A DNA stretch of 18,082 nucleotides from an uncultured Roseburia sp. (GTDB lineage Bacteria > Bacillota > Clostridia > Lachnospirales > Lachnospiraceae), in assembly GCA_900548205.1 (NCBI GenBank), contig URJS01000048.1, positions 1 to 18,082 of the forward strand, written 5' to 3'. Of this stretch, positions 7,589 through 15,041 are shown in pieces. The position numbers and the translations under genes were made by a program. Every line of letters begins with the position of its first letter. The first letter of the stretch is position 1. The notes under the pieces are model-generated. The model saw only the letters and a program-made list of their open reading frames with translations. It made no database searches and had not been told where the DNA came from.

Positions 7589-9199
7589 CTACTCCAAAAT
7601 ATGCACCTCTCTGTATTTCTCACGGCAATCCCTGTATACCTCCGGCGCGACATTCTGCCCGTTCACTTCGTATTCCTGCACCACCGTTCCCTCCAAAATC
7701 GTTTCTTCGGTATAAGGCATATCATCTTCATCAAAAAAATGGTCGACATTCTCCAGCAATTCTTCCTCGGTATAATTTCCACTGGATTGACTCACCGAGT
7801 GAAGATCATCCCTGACCTTTACCTCATTCTCCCGCACCTCAAATGCACTCATATAAGCAGCAGACCCCATAAAACCACCTGCTGCACCTCTCGTTCCCAA
7901 AAGAATTTCCCCCGTCTCTGTGTCAAGCCAGAAACAGACCCTGTCTCCTAGTGCAGAGCCGCCGCATTCATAGCCTGTAAGAAGTAATTTCAGAGAATCA
8001 TCTGAAATTCCATAAAATGCACTGTCTGTCAACGGAGACAGAAAAAAACCATCAGAAAAAGGCTTCTCGACACAGTACAGCACGGGCTCCTCCATGCCCT
8101 CCACAGAAAACAGCTTAAAAATCTTCCGGCAATTTTCTTCATCCCACGCACCGTATGTTTGCTCCTGCGAAACTTCTCCATCTGCATTTTGAACCTCTAC
8201 GGCTCTGCCGTGCGTCAACTCCCAGTACAACTCCATGCGCGGCGTAATATGATTGACAAGGAGGACTTTAGAACCCGCAACCCTTTTCCATCCATCCAGC
8301 GAATACTCCCAGCCCTTTCCTGTCTCATGCTTCCCTCTTATATACTCCTCCTCTGTACTTTTCTCTCCCGCAAACGTATAATAATCGCGCGTACCATTTT
8401 CCCTGACACAATCTAGGATCCCATCGCCGCGCCAAATATACTCATATTCCACCGGGACGATTTCTTCCCCCCGGGAGTCGATCACGCCTGTCAGACTGTT
8501 TCTCCGTACCTGGGCGATCCCGTCCTCAAAATAACTGACGTCATCATAGACAGCCTCGATGACCACATCCCCCTGTTGATCGAGAAAGCCGTATTTTCCA
8601 TCTACGCTAAAATAAGCCAGTCCATCATGAAAAGAACTGACACTGTCACAATTCAGGAAAAATACAGGTTTCCCGTTTTTATCCATAAATCCATAATTTT
8701 CCTCCGTGGCGAAATATGCCAGTCCCTCCGAAAAGGGAGCGGCGTCCAGATATTCAAAAGGAATCGCCACCTCTCCCCCGCGATTTAAAAAACCATATCT
8801 TCCATTCTTCCGCACGCAGCCCAGCCCCTCTGAAAAAGGATAAGCGAACTCATATTCTGTGTCAGCGATCAGCTTCCCGCTGCGGTCTGCATAGCCAAAA
8901 CGATCCTCTCGTTTTTCTCCCTCCTGCTTTTCCCTGCCATAGATACAAAAAACCCCCTCGGAATAGATCATATGACCCAGGATGTAATCCGCATCGTCAT
9001 ATTCCAGGTTTGCAGGCAACAGCTTCGGCTGCGCGCCTGTGCCTTCATTTTCTATAAAATAAATACGGCTGTAATGAAGCTTTGGTTTCACAACGGAAAC
9101 CACTTCCGCCGCCACAGACTCCCCTCTGGTGCAAAAAAGAAAGGGAAGGATCCCCACCGTCAAAAACACGATTCTTGTAAAAATATCTTTCGTTCTCAT
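7589..9199 (-). CDS. Secreted WG-repeat protein
   Basis: This 536-residue protein has an N-terminal signal peptide (hydrophobic 10-22, likely cut after SVAA near residue 31), so it is exported. Residues 100-275 contain about five WG-type repeats of roughly 30-35 residues, each with a core like YGFLNRGGEVAIPFEY or KYGFLDQQGDVVIEAVYDD followed by FSEGLA or FEDGIA. The remaining half, 280-536, has no domain I recognise and is acidic. Cys22 is not in a proper lipobox. GGGGGAAAGAT precedes the ATG. WG repeats form beta-rich scaffolds thought to bind partners; the target is unknown. Its place between a two-component system and an ABC transporter suggests an outside ligand-binding or regulatory part of that module (inference). 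Confidence 0.85.
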   Translation of the reverse strand: MRTKDIFTRIVFLTVGILPFLFCTRGESVAAEVVSVVKPKLHYSRIYFIENEGTGAQPKLLPANLEYDDADYILGHMIYSEGVFCIYGREKQEGEKREDRFGYADRSGKLIADTEYEFAYPFSEGLGCVRKNGRYGFLNRGGEVAIPFEYLDAAPFSEGLAYFATEENYGFMDKNGKPVFFLNCDSVSSFHDGLAYFSVDGKYGFLDQQGDVVIEAVYDDVSYFEDGIAQVRRNSLTGVIDSRGEEIVPVEYEYIWRGDGILDCVRENGTRDYYTFAGEKSTEEEYIRGKHETGKGWEYSLDGWKRVAGSKVLLVNHITPRMELYWELTHGRAVEVQNADGEVSQEQTYGAWDEENCRKIFKLFSVEGMEEPVLYCVEKPFSDGFFLSPLTDSAFYGISDDSLKLLLTGYECGGSALGDRVCFWLDTETGEILLGTRGAAGGFMGSAAYMSAFEVRENEVKVRDDLHSVSQSSGNYTEEELLENVDHFFDEDDMPYTEETILEGTVVQEYEVNGQNVAPEVYRDCREKYREVHILE

Positions 9200-9223
9200 A
9201 TCTTTCCCCCACGCTTATCTCCG

Positions 9224-9604
9224 TCACAAAAGTTGCCATCCGATCAACAAGAGCAGCCCCACTATCGTCAACACCCACCGAAACAGTCTTATCGAATTGC
9301 AAATCTTTTTTTCTTCCTTTTGTAATAATTGCTTCTCCCGTTTATACCAGCCGCCGCCCTTCGGCAATTTTTCAACCAGACTTTTTTGAAGTCTTACGAT
9401 CTCTGCAAGATATGGTGTTGTTAAATCATGCCCAATAATCCCAGAGAGTCCTCTTTCCCGGTTTTTCCCCTCTCTGATCCATGCTTCTATATGTAAAAAT
9501 CCGGCTTGATACTCATATTTGAAAAAAACAGCTTTTTTAAATTCTTCCCCAGCCCGTCGTCTGCTCTCCAATGATCTGCGCAAAAGCAATCCTCCTGTCT
9601 CCAT
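9224..9604 (-). CDS. Small membrane-anchored protein, or 3' half of a frameshifted gene
   Basis: The open frame encodes 126 residues: a charged N-terminal half (RRRAGEEFKKAVFFKYEYQ), a basic/acidic middle (REKQLLQKEEKKICNSI), and one C-terminal membrane helix (FRWVLTIVGLLLLIGWQLL). I recognise no family. The nominal ATG at 9604 has AAGGAGG 18 nt upstream, too far to be convincing. The frame overlaps the preceding small gene by 118 nt in the -1 phase. An A AAA AAG run at 9532-9538, or a lost A there, would join the two. The portion from about 9540 downward looks real; the first 25 residues may not be. It ends 24 nt before the WG-repeat gene. Confidence 0.5.
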   Translation of the reverse strand: METGGLLLRRSLESRRRAGEEFKKAVFFKYEYQAGFLHIEAWIREGKNRERGLSGIIGHDLTTPYLAEIVRLQKSLVEKLPKGGGWYKREKQLLQKEEKKICNSIRLFRWVLTIVGLLLLIGWQLL

Positions 9605-9729
9605 ACAGTTTTATAAAAACATTCCTCCTTCAAAAAAGATTGAATCTCATCCACCACGACTTTCTCCGGCAAATGCAGCTCTATATCCTTGATATACCTG
9701 CGAATAGCCGTTTTCTTGTTCCCCCTCAT
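9487..9729 (-). CDS. Small protein coupled to the kinase gene, probable 5' half of a broken or frameshifted gene
   Basis: The ATG at 9729 overlaps the kinase stop as ATGA and has AGGAGGAAAGGGT in front, so translation does start here. The first 35 residues (RRYIKDIELHLPEKVVVDEI) look like a small helical domain. After FLKEE the reading becomes rich in Cys and Trp (CFYKTVWRQEDCFCADHW), which looks out of frame. The +1 frame over the same bases reads FIKLYGDRRIAFAQIIGEQ, vaguely like the end of a HAAS/DUF1700 domain. That likeness is weak and from memory. Such small regulators often sit next to two-component genes in Clostridia. Confidence 0.45.
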   Translation of the reverse strand: MRGNKKTAIRRYIKDIELHLPEKVVVDEIQSFLKEECFYKTVWRQEDCFCADHWRADDGLGKNLKKLFFSNMSIKPDFYI

Positions 9730-10700
9730 ACCCTTTCCTCCTCTGCATCTGCACCATACCTTCTCTCATCCACCGCCGCCAAAAATACCGAAAAGACCGA
9801 ACCCTCGCCGGGTCTTGAAGTCACCTTCAGATAGCCGCCCTCGCCGGAGATGATCTGGCGCACCAGATACAGCCCGATGCCGACGCCCTCCTCTCCGGAA
9901 ACCTCCATTCCCCGGTAAAAGCGGCCGAACACCTTTGCCTGCTCCTCCTCGGAAATTCCAATGCCGTTGTCCTCCACATCGATGCGGCAAAACAGCTCAT
10001 AGGGTGTGACGCGCACCGACACCTCGCCGCCCTGTGGCGTATATTTGATGGCATTGTCCAGCAGATTTAAGAGAGCCTCCTCCGTCCACTTCTCGTCAAA
10101 AATCGCCCTCTGCCGCATCGTGCTCTCATCCGAAAGGAGCCTGACTCTGATCCGCTTTGCCGCCGCCTTCTGCTCCTGCGCCGCCACCGCGCGGCTTAGC
10201 ATGGGGAGCACCTCATGCTCCTTCGGGCGCAGCGCGAGCACACCCGTTTCCAGACGCGACGTTTTCACAAGGGCATCGATCAGAAACTGCAGCTTCTGCG
10301 CCTGGAGCCCCAGCGCCTCCACATATGCTCTGCCGCGCTCCGGCAGGGTTTCCTCCTCCAGCAGACCCGTATAGAGCAAAATATTGGCAAGCGGCGTTTT
10401 GGTCTGATGCGAAATATCCCCGATCAGCGTCTTGATCTTGTCCTTCTCCTCGCCGAGATTCCGCGCGGACACAGCAGACGCCGAGAGATAACGGCTGTAT
10501 TTTGCCTCCACCGCCGAGCAGAGACTCTCGTCAAACGTCTGCTCCAAAAACGTGCCCTCCGCCGCATCGTCCAACATTCTTGACAAGTGCGTTAAGGTGT
10601 CCTTCTCCCTTTTCCGAAACCAGAATGCCGCAAAAAGGGATGCCACAGCAAAAAGGGATGCTGCTGCACAAAGCACCGCAAGGATCGTCAGAGCCTCCAT
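9726..10700 (-). CDS. Sensor histidine kinase, short single-pass type
   Basis: This 324-residue kinase has one N-terminal membrane segment (4-27), no outside sensing domain and no clear HAMP. A short linker leads to the H-box (GDISHQTKTPLAN, phospho-acceptor His98), N-box NLLDNAIKY (212-220), G1 DNGIGIS (244-250), F-box VFGRFYRG and G2 GVGIGLYL (272-279). All catalytic motifs are intact. With almost no extracellular part it probably senses through another membrane protein, as BceS-type kinases do through their ABC permease. The FtsX-type permease of this cluster is an obvious candidate (inference). The ATG directly follows the regulator's stop, and its own stop overlaps the next start. Confidence 0.93.
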   Translation of the reverse strand: MEALTILAVLCAAASLFAVASLFAAFWFRKREKDTLTHLSRMLDDAAEGTFLEQTFDESLCSAVEAKYSRYLSASAVSARNLGEEKDKIKTLIGDISHQTKTPLANILLYTGLLEEETLPERGRAYVEALGLQAQKLQFLIDALVKTSRLETGVLALRPKEHEVLPMLSRAVAAQEQKAAAKRIRVRLLSDESTMRQRAIFDEKWTEEALLNLLDNAIKYTPQGGEVSVRVTPYELFCRIDVEDNGIGISEEEQAKVFGRFYRGMEVSGEEGVGIGLYLVRQIISGEGGYLKVTSRPGEGSVFSVFLAAVDERRYGADAEEERV

Positions 10701-11381
10701 CTACTTTCCCTCCCATGTATAGCCGATGCCGTACACCGTCTTTAGATACTGCGGCTTGGAGGGAGTTTCCTCCAGCTTGTCACGCAGACGCTTGACCGTG
10801 ACGGAAAGCGCATTCTCGTCCACATATTCCGCGCCGTCTGTCCAGATACGGTCCACCAGATCGGCACGGCTTAACACACGCCCACGGTTCTCCACCAAAA
10901 GGCGCAAAAGCTTCTGCTCCGTCTTGCTCAATGTCACTTCCGCGCCATTCTTCCGGTACTCCATACGCTCAAAATCAAACGCAAACGCATCGATGCAGAT
11001 GCGTGTTTCCCCTGCCGCCGTCTTCCGAAGCTGCGTGTTGACTCTGGCGCGCAGCACAGCGAGAGAAAACGGCTTCGTGATGTAGTCGTCTGCGCCGGAC
11101 TCAAGCCCCACCACAATATCCGTCTCCATATCGTTTGCCGTGATCAGAATGATCGGCATCCGGCTGCTCCCCCGCAGCTCCAGCAAAAAATCAAGTCCGT
11201 TTCCATCCGGCAGATTGATGTCCAAAAGCATCAGCGCAAAGTCCGTTTCCGCAAGCGCGGTCCGCGCGTCGCCAAGCGTCCGCACCACCGTGACCGCAAG
11301 CGTTTCGCCCTGCAGTGCAATGCGGATCCCCTGCCCGAGCGCAGGGTCGTCCTCCACGATCAGAATCCGGCGTAATTCCAT
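10701..11381 (-). CDS. OmpR/PhoB-family response regulator
   Basis: This is a receiver domain followed by a winged-helix DNA-binding domain, about 226 residues. Receiver residues are Asp11/Asp12 (VEDD), phospho-acceptor Asp54 (LLDINLPDG), Thr81 (LITAND) and Lys103 (ITKPF). The DNA-binding half carries LSKTEQKLLRLLVENRGRVL, VDENALSVTVKRLRDKLE and YLKTVYGIGYTW. I chose the ATG at 11381. A TTG at 11390, with a GGGGG stretch upstream, is an alternative and would overlap the RNase H stop. The kinase gene begins at the next base after the TAG, so the pair is one translational unit. It probably controls the ABC genes in this cluster. Confidence 0.93.
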   Translation of the reverse strand: MELRRILIVEDDPALGQGIRIALQGETLAVTVVRTLGDARTALAETDFALMLLDINLPDGNGLDFLLELRGSSRMPIILITANDMETDIVVGLESGADDYITKPFSLAVLRARVNTQLRKTAAGETRICIDAFAFDFERMEYRKNGAEVTLSKTEQKLLRLLVENRGRVLSRADLVDRIWTDGAEYVDENALSVTVKRLRDKLEETPSKPQYLKTVYGIGYTWEGK

Positions 11382-11382
11382 G

Positions 11383-12033
11383 CTATCCAATGCCGACCGC
11401 CCCCTTTGCCAGACGGTCCGCCTCCTCGTTTCCGGCGACGCCCGAGTGCCCCTTGACCTTCACAAAATGGAGCGTGATCCTGTCGCTCACCGAGGCGATA
11501 TAGTCGTGGTATGCCGCCGTGCCCTTTTTGTTTCGCTTCCAGCTTCCTTCCGCCCACATCTGGATCCCCATGTAATCGTAGTAGATCGTCAGCTCCCCCA
11601 GTCCAAGCTCCAGCGCCTTTTCCACCGCCGCGATGCTGCCTAACACCTCGCCCGCCACATTGCGCATGGACGCCATCTCCGCGTCCTCTCCCGCGCCCTG
11701 CAGAACCTCCTTCACTCCGCCGTGCATAAGAAACCCGCCGTAGCCGTAGATTTTCTTTGGCGCATTGTAGGAGCCGTCCACAAAAGCGTAATTTTCCGGC
11801 ATCACATCTCCCACAGACGCTTCCGCTTTCTGACCGTATGCCGCGCCGGACGCCGTTCTTCCAGACTGCTGCCCCCCCATATCCCCCTGCACAAACCTCT
11901 CCGCTTCCGCTCTGGTCGGAAAACTCTTGTACACGGCGCCGGGAAATCCGTGCACCATCGCCTTACATTCCTCCCATTTCATATAAACGCCGGGTGTTTT
12001 TCCAATTTTTACTGCGTAATATTTGACTGCCAT
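11383..12033 (-). CDS. rnhA: Ribonuclease H1 with hybrid-binding (viroplasmin-like) domain
   Basis: This enzyme cuts the RNA strand of RNA-DNA hybrids. Residues 1-50 form the hybrid-binding domain (YYAVKIGKTPGVYMKWEEC, AVYKSFPTRAEAERF). Residues 50-80 are a linker, and 81-212 the catalytic domain with the four acidic residues Asp86 (FVDGSY), Glu129 (AGEVLGS), Asp153 (YYDYMGI) and Asp206 (NEEADRLA). His196 lies in KGHSGV. It is complete, at 216 residues. The start is the ATG at 12033; the ribosome binding site is weak (AGAGAG about 13 nt upstream). Its end touches or overlaps the response regulator, so the housekeeping gene and the signalling genes may share a transcript. Confidence 0.92.
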   Translation of the reverse strand: MAVKYYAVKIGKTPGVYMKWEECKAMVHGFPGAVYKSFPTRAEAERFVQGDMGGQQSGRTASGAAYGQKAEASVGDVMPENYAFVDGSYNAPKKIYGYGGFLMHGGVKEVLQGAGEDAEMASMRNVAGEVLGSIAAVEKALELGLGELTIYYDYMGIQMWAEGSWKRNKKGTAAYHDYIASVSDRITLHFVKVKGHSGVAGNEEADRLAKGAVGIG

Positions 12034-12091
12034 CGCTGCTTTGTTCTCTCTTTCTTTTCACTTTTCAAATGCTCGCCATGATCGCTGACGC

Positions 12092-12853
12092 TCATTTTAT
12101 CATATAATACAAAATCCCATAGAGCTCCCGCACATAATAGGTCGGCAGGTACAGAAAAAACGTCCGGCTCGGCGTGCTGTAGCTTTTCATTCCAAGACGC
12201 TCCGCCGTCTTCTGGGCGCGGTATGCGTGAAATTCACTCGTCACGATCGTGATGTCCCCGTCAATCCCATGTTCCTCCAACAGCTCTCTGGAAAACCGCA
12301 GATTCTCCTCCGTATTGACAGATGCATCCTCCACCAGCAAACGCCTCCCGTCAATGCCCCGCTCTGTCAGGTAACGGTACATACATTCTGCTTCGCTGAT
12401 TGCTTCTCCTCTCCCCTGACCGCCGGAAAGCACACAGTATGCCTTAGGGTTTTCCACCAGATACACATACGCCGCGTTTAACCGCTCCTCTAAAATCCGG
12501 CTCGGTTTCTCCCCCTTCACGCTGCAGCCGAGCACCACCGCCGTCGTATTTTTCGGCGGACGGTTAGATGCTGCCCGCACCATTCCGATCGTCTCAACCG
12601 CTGCGATCAGAAAGCATGCCGTCGCAATCGCAGACAAACACAGGAGCAGGCCCCGGCTGCCGGGGTTCCTCCAAAGCTCGCCCACTCGATGATTGACCTT
12701 CTCATAAGAAATACCATAAGAGAGCACTGCCATAGACGCGAGCATGCCCGTCCCATTTCCGATATTAATAATTCCGTTTACCACAAACGGCAGCGAAAAC
12801 CATAAAAAGAATATGCCTCCCACCGCCGCGATCAAATTGTGCATTCGTTCCAT
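12092..12853 (-). CDS. DUF218/YdcF-family membrane protein
   Basis: This protein of about 253 residues has three N-terminal membrane segments (near 6-27, 36-50 and 70-92 from the chosen start). A DUF218 domain follows: AVVLGCSVKGEKPSRILEER, CVLSGGQGRGEAISEAECM, VEDASVNTEENLRFS and IVTSEFHAYRAQKTAERLG. This matches the YdcF/SanA group, linked to envelope and peptidoglycan physiology and able to bind nucleotide-like ligands. The exact reaction is unsettled. I chose the ATG at 12853 (MERMHNLIAAVGG), preceded by AGGGAGAGGAA. The frame extends to a TTG at 12913 without a good ribosome binding site. A terminator lies just upstream, so the gene should have its own promoter. Confidence 0.85.
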   Translation of the reverse strand: MERMHNLIAAVGGIFFLWFSLPFVVNGIINIGNGTGMLASMAVLSYGISYEKVNHRVGELWRNPGSRGLLLCLSAIATACFLIAAVETIGMVRAASNRPPKNTTAVVLGCSVKGEKPSRILEERLNAAYVYLVENPKAYCVLSGGQGRGEAISEAECMYRYLTERGIDGRRLLVEDASVNTEENLRFSRELLEEHGIDGDITIVTSEFHAYRAQKTAERLGMKSYSTPSRTFFLYLPTYYVRELYGILYYMIK

Positions 12854-12922
12854 TTCCTCTCCCTCTGGAAAGTTTTCCCATAAATCCTTTCCGACGCAGT
12901 ACAATCCCCCCAAAGGTTTTGT

Positions 12923-12932
12923 TTGCCGGCAA
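12923..12932. repeat. 10-bp palindrome TTGCCGGCAA upstream of the DUF218 gene
   Basis: This is a perfect palindrome, 70 nt before the chosen start and just past the terminator of the upstream unit. It could be an operator, but no matching second copy was seen. Confidence 0.3.
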
Positions 12933-12934
12933 GC

Positions 12935-12980
12935 AAAAAAGTTCCAAAGCTTTGTACCCTCTGATACAGACCTTCGGAAC
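12935..12980 (-). terminator. Intrinsic terminator after the cysteine-rich small gene
   Basis: On the minus strand, GTTCCGAAG (12980-12972) pairs with CTTTGGAAC (12949-12941) with one mismatch. A 22-nt loop contains a further TGTA/TACA pairing. The stem is followed at once by TTTTTTGC (12940-12933). It lies 13 nt after the stop of the upstream gene. Confidence 0.8.
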
Positions 12981-12992
12981 CTCTGACAGGCT

Positions 12993-13346
12993 TTATGAGA
13001 TTTCCAGCTTACAATTTGCCCGCATATTTAACGGACACTCATAGACATTCTCCGCATTGAGCTTTGCAATATAAGAAAGCGGGCACTTTCTGCAGTCGCC
13101 GTTTGTAAAATCTCCCGCAACCTCAAATGTCAGTGTCGCTGTCTTAACTCCGTAGGATGCTTCCTCCTCCTCGCGCAGATGCTCCCAGCTTAATACCTGA
13201 CCACAGGCGCCGCATTTCTCCTCTCCCAATGCAACCGCTCTCTTACAGGTCGGACACGCATAATACTTCACACCGTCCTGCTGTGTGATCTCTACCACGT
13301 CTGCCGGAAATTGCTTAATCAATTCTGTTCTCAAATCATCCTGCAT
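12993..13346 (-). CDS. Small eight-cysteine protein (zinc-ribbon plus second Cys cluster)
   Basis: This protein of about 117 residues has no signal peptide, so it is probably cytoplasmic. The first cluster, CPTCK (31, 34) and CGACG (45, 48), is a classical zinc ribbon. A second set, CRKCP (85, 88), Cys104 (YECPLN) and Cys112 (ANCKLE), follows an acidic linker and could hold another zinc or an iron-sulfur cluster. I know no characterised family. Start: AAAGGAG lies 8 nt before the ATG at 13346. An ATG two codons upstream is only 2 nt from it, too close. It lies 57 nt downstream of the ZIP transporter gene and is the last gene before a terminator, so it may share that metal-related unit. Confidence 0.8.
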   Translation of the reverse strand: MQDDLRTELIKQFPADVVEITQQDGVKYYACPTCKRAVALGEEKCGACGQVLSWEHLREEEEASYGVKTATLTFEVAGDFTNGDCRKCPLSYIAKLNAENVYECPLNMRANCKLEIS

Positions 13347-13403
13347 GATCATCGCTCCTTTATCCTGTGTACTTGTCACTTTCTTTCCCTATAGTATCAC
13401 AAT

Positions 13404-14186
13404 TCAGCCTCCAAGCGCAACATCCAGTATCATCATAATTAAAAAACCCGCGGCAAAGCCAAGCGTGCCGACATTGGAATGCTCCCCCTCCGACGCCTCC
13501 GGCAGCAGCTCCTCCACCACGACATAAATCATCGCGCCTGCCGCAAACGCCAGCAGATACGGAAGCATCGGTGTGATGATCCCTGTTAAAAGTATCGTGA
13601 CTGCCGCCGCGATCGGCTCTACGATCCCGGACGCCACACCGTAAAAGAAGGATTTTTTCCGACTGCCTCCCTCACTCTTTAACGGCAGAGAGATAATTGC
13701 GCCCTCCGGAAAATTCTGGATCGCAATGCCAAATGAAAGCGCCATCGCACCTGCCAGCGTAATCCCCGCGCTTCCCGTCAAAAGCCCGGCAAACACAACT
13801 CCGACAGCCATACCCTCCGGAATATTGTGAAGCGTCACCGCGAGCACAAGCATCGTCGTTTTTTTCCACTGCCCCGGCATACCCTCCGGCTTATTTGCAT
13901 TCAAATGCAGATGGGGGATCAATCTGTCCATCCCAAGCAGAAAAAAAATACCGCATACAAAGCCCACTGCTGCAGGCACAAAAGAAAACCTTCCCATCGC
14001 AGGCTCCGCCATCTCGATCGCCGGGATCAGAAGCGACCACACCGACGCCGCCACCATCACACCCGACGCAAAGCCAAGAAGCCCCTTTTGCACCAGACGA
14101 TTTAATTCATCCTTTAAGAAAAACACACACGCCGCACCAAGCGCAGTTCCCAAAAACGGCAGCAATAATCCCACAGCCAGCTGCAT
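13404..14186 (-). CDS. ZIP-family metal transporter (GufA/ZIP11-like)
   Basis: This 260-residue protein, with about eight membrane segments, should import divalent metal such as zinc. Metal-site motifs are LHNIPEG (His120, Asn121, Glu124) and IQNFPEG (Gln157, Asn158, Glu161), plus Glu190 in GIVEP and EELLPE at 225-230. The Gln in the second motif, rather than His, is usual for the GufA branch. The loop at 90-108 has only two His (PHLHLN) and no long His-rich stretch. AAGGAG lies upstream of the ATG, and the start is 22 nt after the hydrolase stop, so the two are likely co-transcribed. Confidence 0.9.
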   Translation of the reverse strand: MQLAVGLLLPFLGTALGAACVFFLKDELNRLVQKGLLGFASGVMVAASVWSLLIPAIEMAEPAMGRFSFVPAAVGFVCGIFFLLGMDRLIPHLHLNANKPEGMPGQWKKTTMLVLAVTLHNIPEGMAVGVVFAGLLTGSAGITLAGAMALSFGIAIQNFPEGAIISLPLKSEGGSRKKSFFYGVASGIVEPIAAAVTILLTGIITPMLPYLLAFAAGAMIYVVVEELLPEASEGEHSNVGTLGFAAGFLIMMILDVALGG

Positions 14187-14208
14187 AAACCATTCTCCTT
14201 CCCGTCTC

Positions 14209-14928
14209 TTATTTTTCCATGAAATTTAAAATATAATCCACAGTCTCCTGCCACTGTTCCTCTCTCGGAAGATACGCCTCACCGTCTCCCTTTTGCACCC
14301 CGTAATTTCCAAAGCCCGCATGATTTCCGCCCTCGATCACATACTCGGTAAGCCGCGCTGCAAGCGAAGCAGACTTCTCATACTTTTCTTTATTTAAGAC
14401 TTCATCCTCGCTGCCGTATAACGAAAGTACCGGAAGCTTCTTAATCTCCTCCGTCGGATATGCCGCAAGCAGGATAAGCCCGGAAAGCGCGCTCTCATGC
14501 TCCGCTGCAAACGCCGCCGCCATCGCCCCGCCCAGAGAGTGACCGCCGATATACCACGTTTCTACCTCCGGCAGCTCCTCCATCACACGCTCTGCCGCAT
14601 TTACGTCAAAAACTGCGAGGCGGTACGGCATCTTCACCAGCACACAGCAGATACCCGCCTGTGCCAGTTCATCCAGAATCGGCGCATACGCCGCCTCCTC
14701 CACCTTTGCGCCCGGATAAAAAATAAATCCCGCCGCACTGTCCGTATCCCCGTAAATGATATAGTCCTCCGTCTCCTCCACCTCTTTTATCTGCGGCGTG
14801 TAGCTTCCCGCCGCATAACCATCCGCCGCATACGCCCGAAATCCTGTGATCCCAAGCGCCGTCAAAAGCAGCAGAACCGCCGCCGCACGCAGCAGCATAC
14901 TTCTTCCCTGTTTCATCCCTGTTTTCAT
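14209..14928 (-). CDS. Exported or anchored alpha/beta hydrolase
   Basis: This 239-residue protein has a basic N-terminus and a hydrophobic helix (12-30) ending in AYAAD, which fits a signal peptide or an anchor. The hydrolase fold shows the nucleophile elbow GGHSLGGA (Ser131), acid Asp175 (LYGSEDEVLN) and His203 (GGNHAGFG). This is an intact triad of the dienelactone-hydrolase-like group. The substrate is unknown; esters at the cell surface are plausible. Two starts are possible, 14928 (MKTGMKQG) and 14916. Neither has a strong ribosome binding site. A good promoter lies directly upstream, and the ZIP gene follows. Confidence 0.85.
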   Translation of the reverse strand: MKTGMKQGRSMLLRAAAVLLLLTALGITGFRAYAADGYAAGSYTPQIKEVEETEDYIIYGDTDSAAGFIFYPGAKVEEAAYAPILDELAQAGICCVLVKMPYRLAVFDVNAAERVMEELPEVETWYIGGHSLGGAMAAAFAAEHESALSGLILLAAYPTEEIKKLPVLSLYGSEDEVLNKEKYEKSASLAARLTEYVIEGGNHAGFGNYGVQKGDGEAYLPREEQWQETVDYILNFMEK

Positions 14929-14950
14929 CCTATCTGTTATTTATGATACG

Positions 14951-14979
14951 ATAATAAAAGATTTTTGTGACGGGTGCAA
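14951..14979 (-). promoter_or_regulatory. Candidate promoter for hydrolase-ZIP-Cys-rich unit
   Basis: On the minus strand, TTGCAC (14979-14974), a 17-nt spacer, then TATTAT (14956-14951), about 22 nt before the hydrolase ATG. It lies just past the PTS terminator, where a new unit should begin. Confidence 0.5.
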
Positions 14980-14981
14980 CC

Positions 14982-15018
14982 AAAAAATGAGCGGAGACAG
15001 TCATTTTTCTGTCTCCGC
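14982..15018 (-). terminator. Intrinsic terminator of the PTS operon
   Basis: On the minus strand, GCGGAGACAG (15018-15009) and CTGTCTCCGC (15000-14991) form a perfect 10-bp stem around an 8-nt loop. It is followed by TCATTTTTTGG. It lies 23 nt after the EIIA stop. Confidence 0.88.
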
Positions 15019-15041
15019 CCACAAACATCTGCGTTTCTCTA

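Noticed and set aside
10006..10374. Plus-strand open frames opposite the kinase and regulator genes
   Set aside because: They lie wholly inside genes with intact motifs on the other strand and show Arg/Ser/Pro-rich low-complexity products typical of antisense frames.
13698..13722. Gln in place of His in the second metal motif (QNFPEG) of the ZIP transporter as a defect
   Set aside because: Gln at this position is normal in the GufA/ZIP11 branch, so it is not a loss of function.
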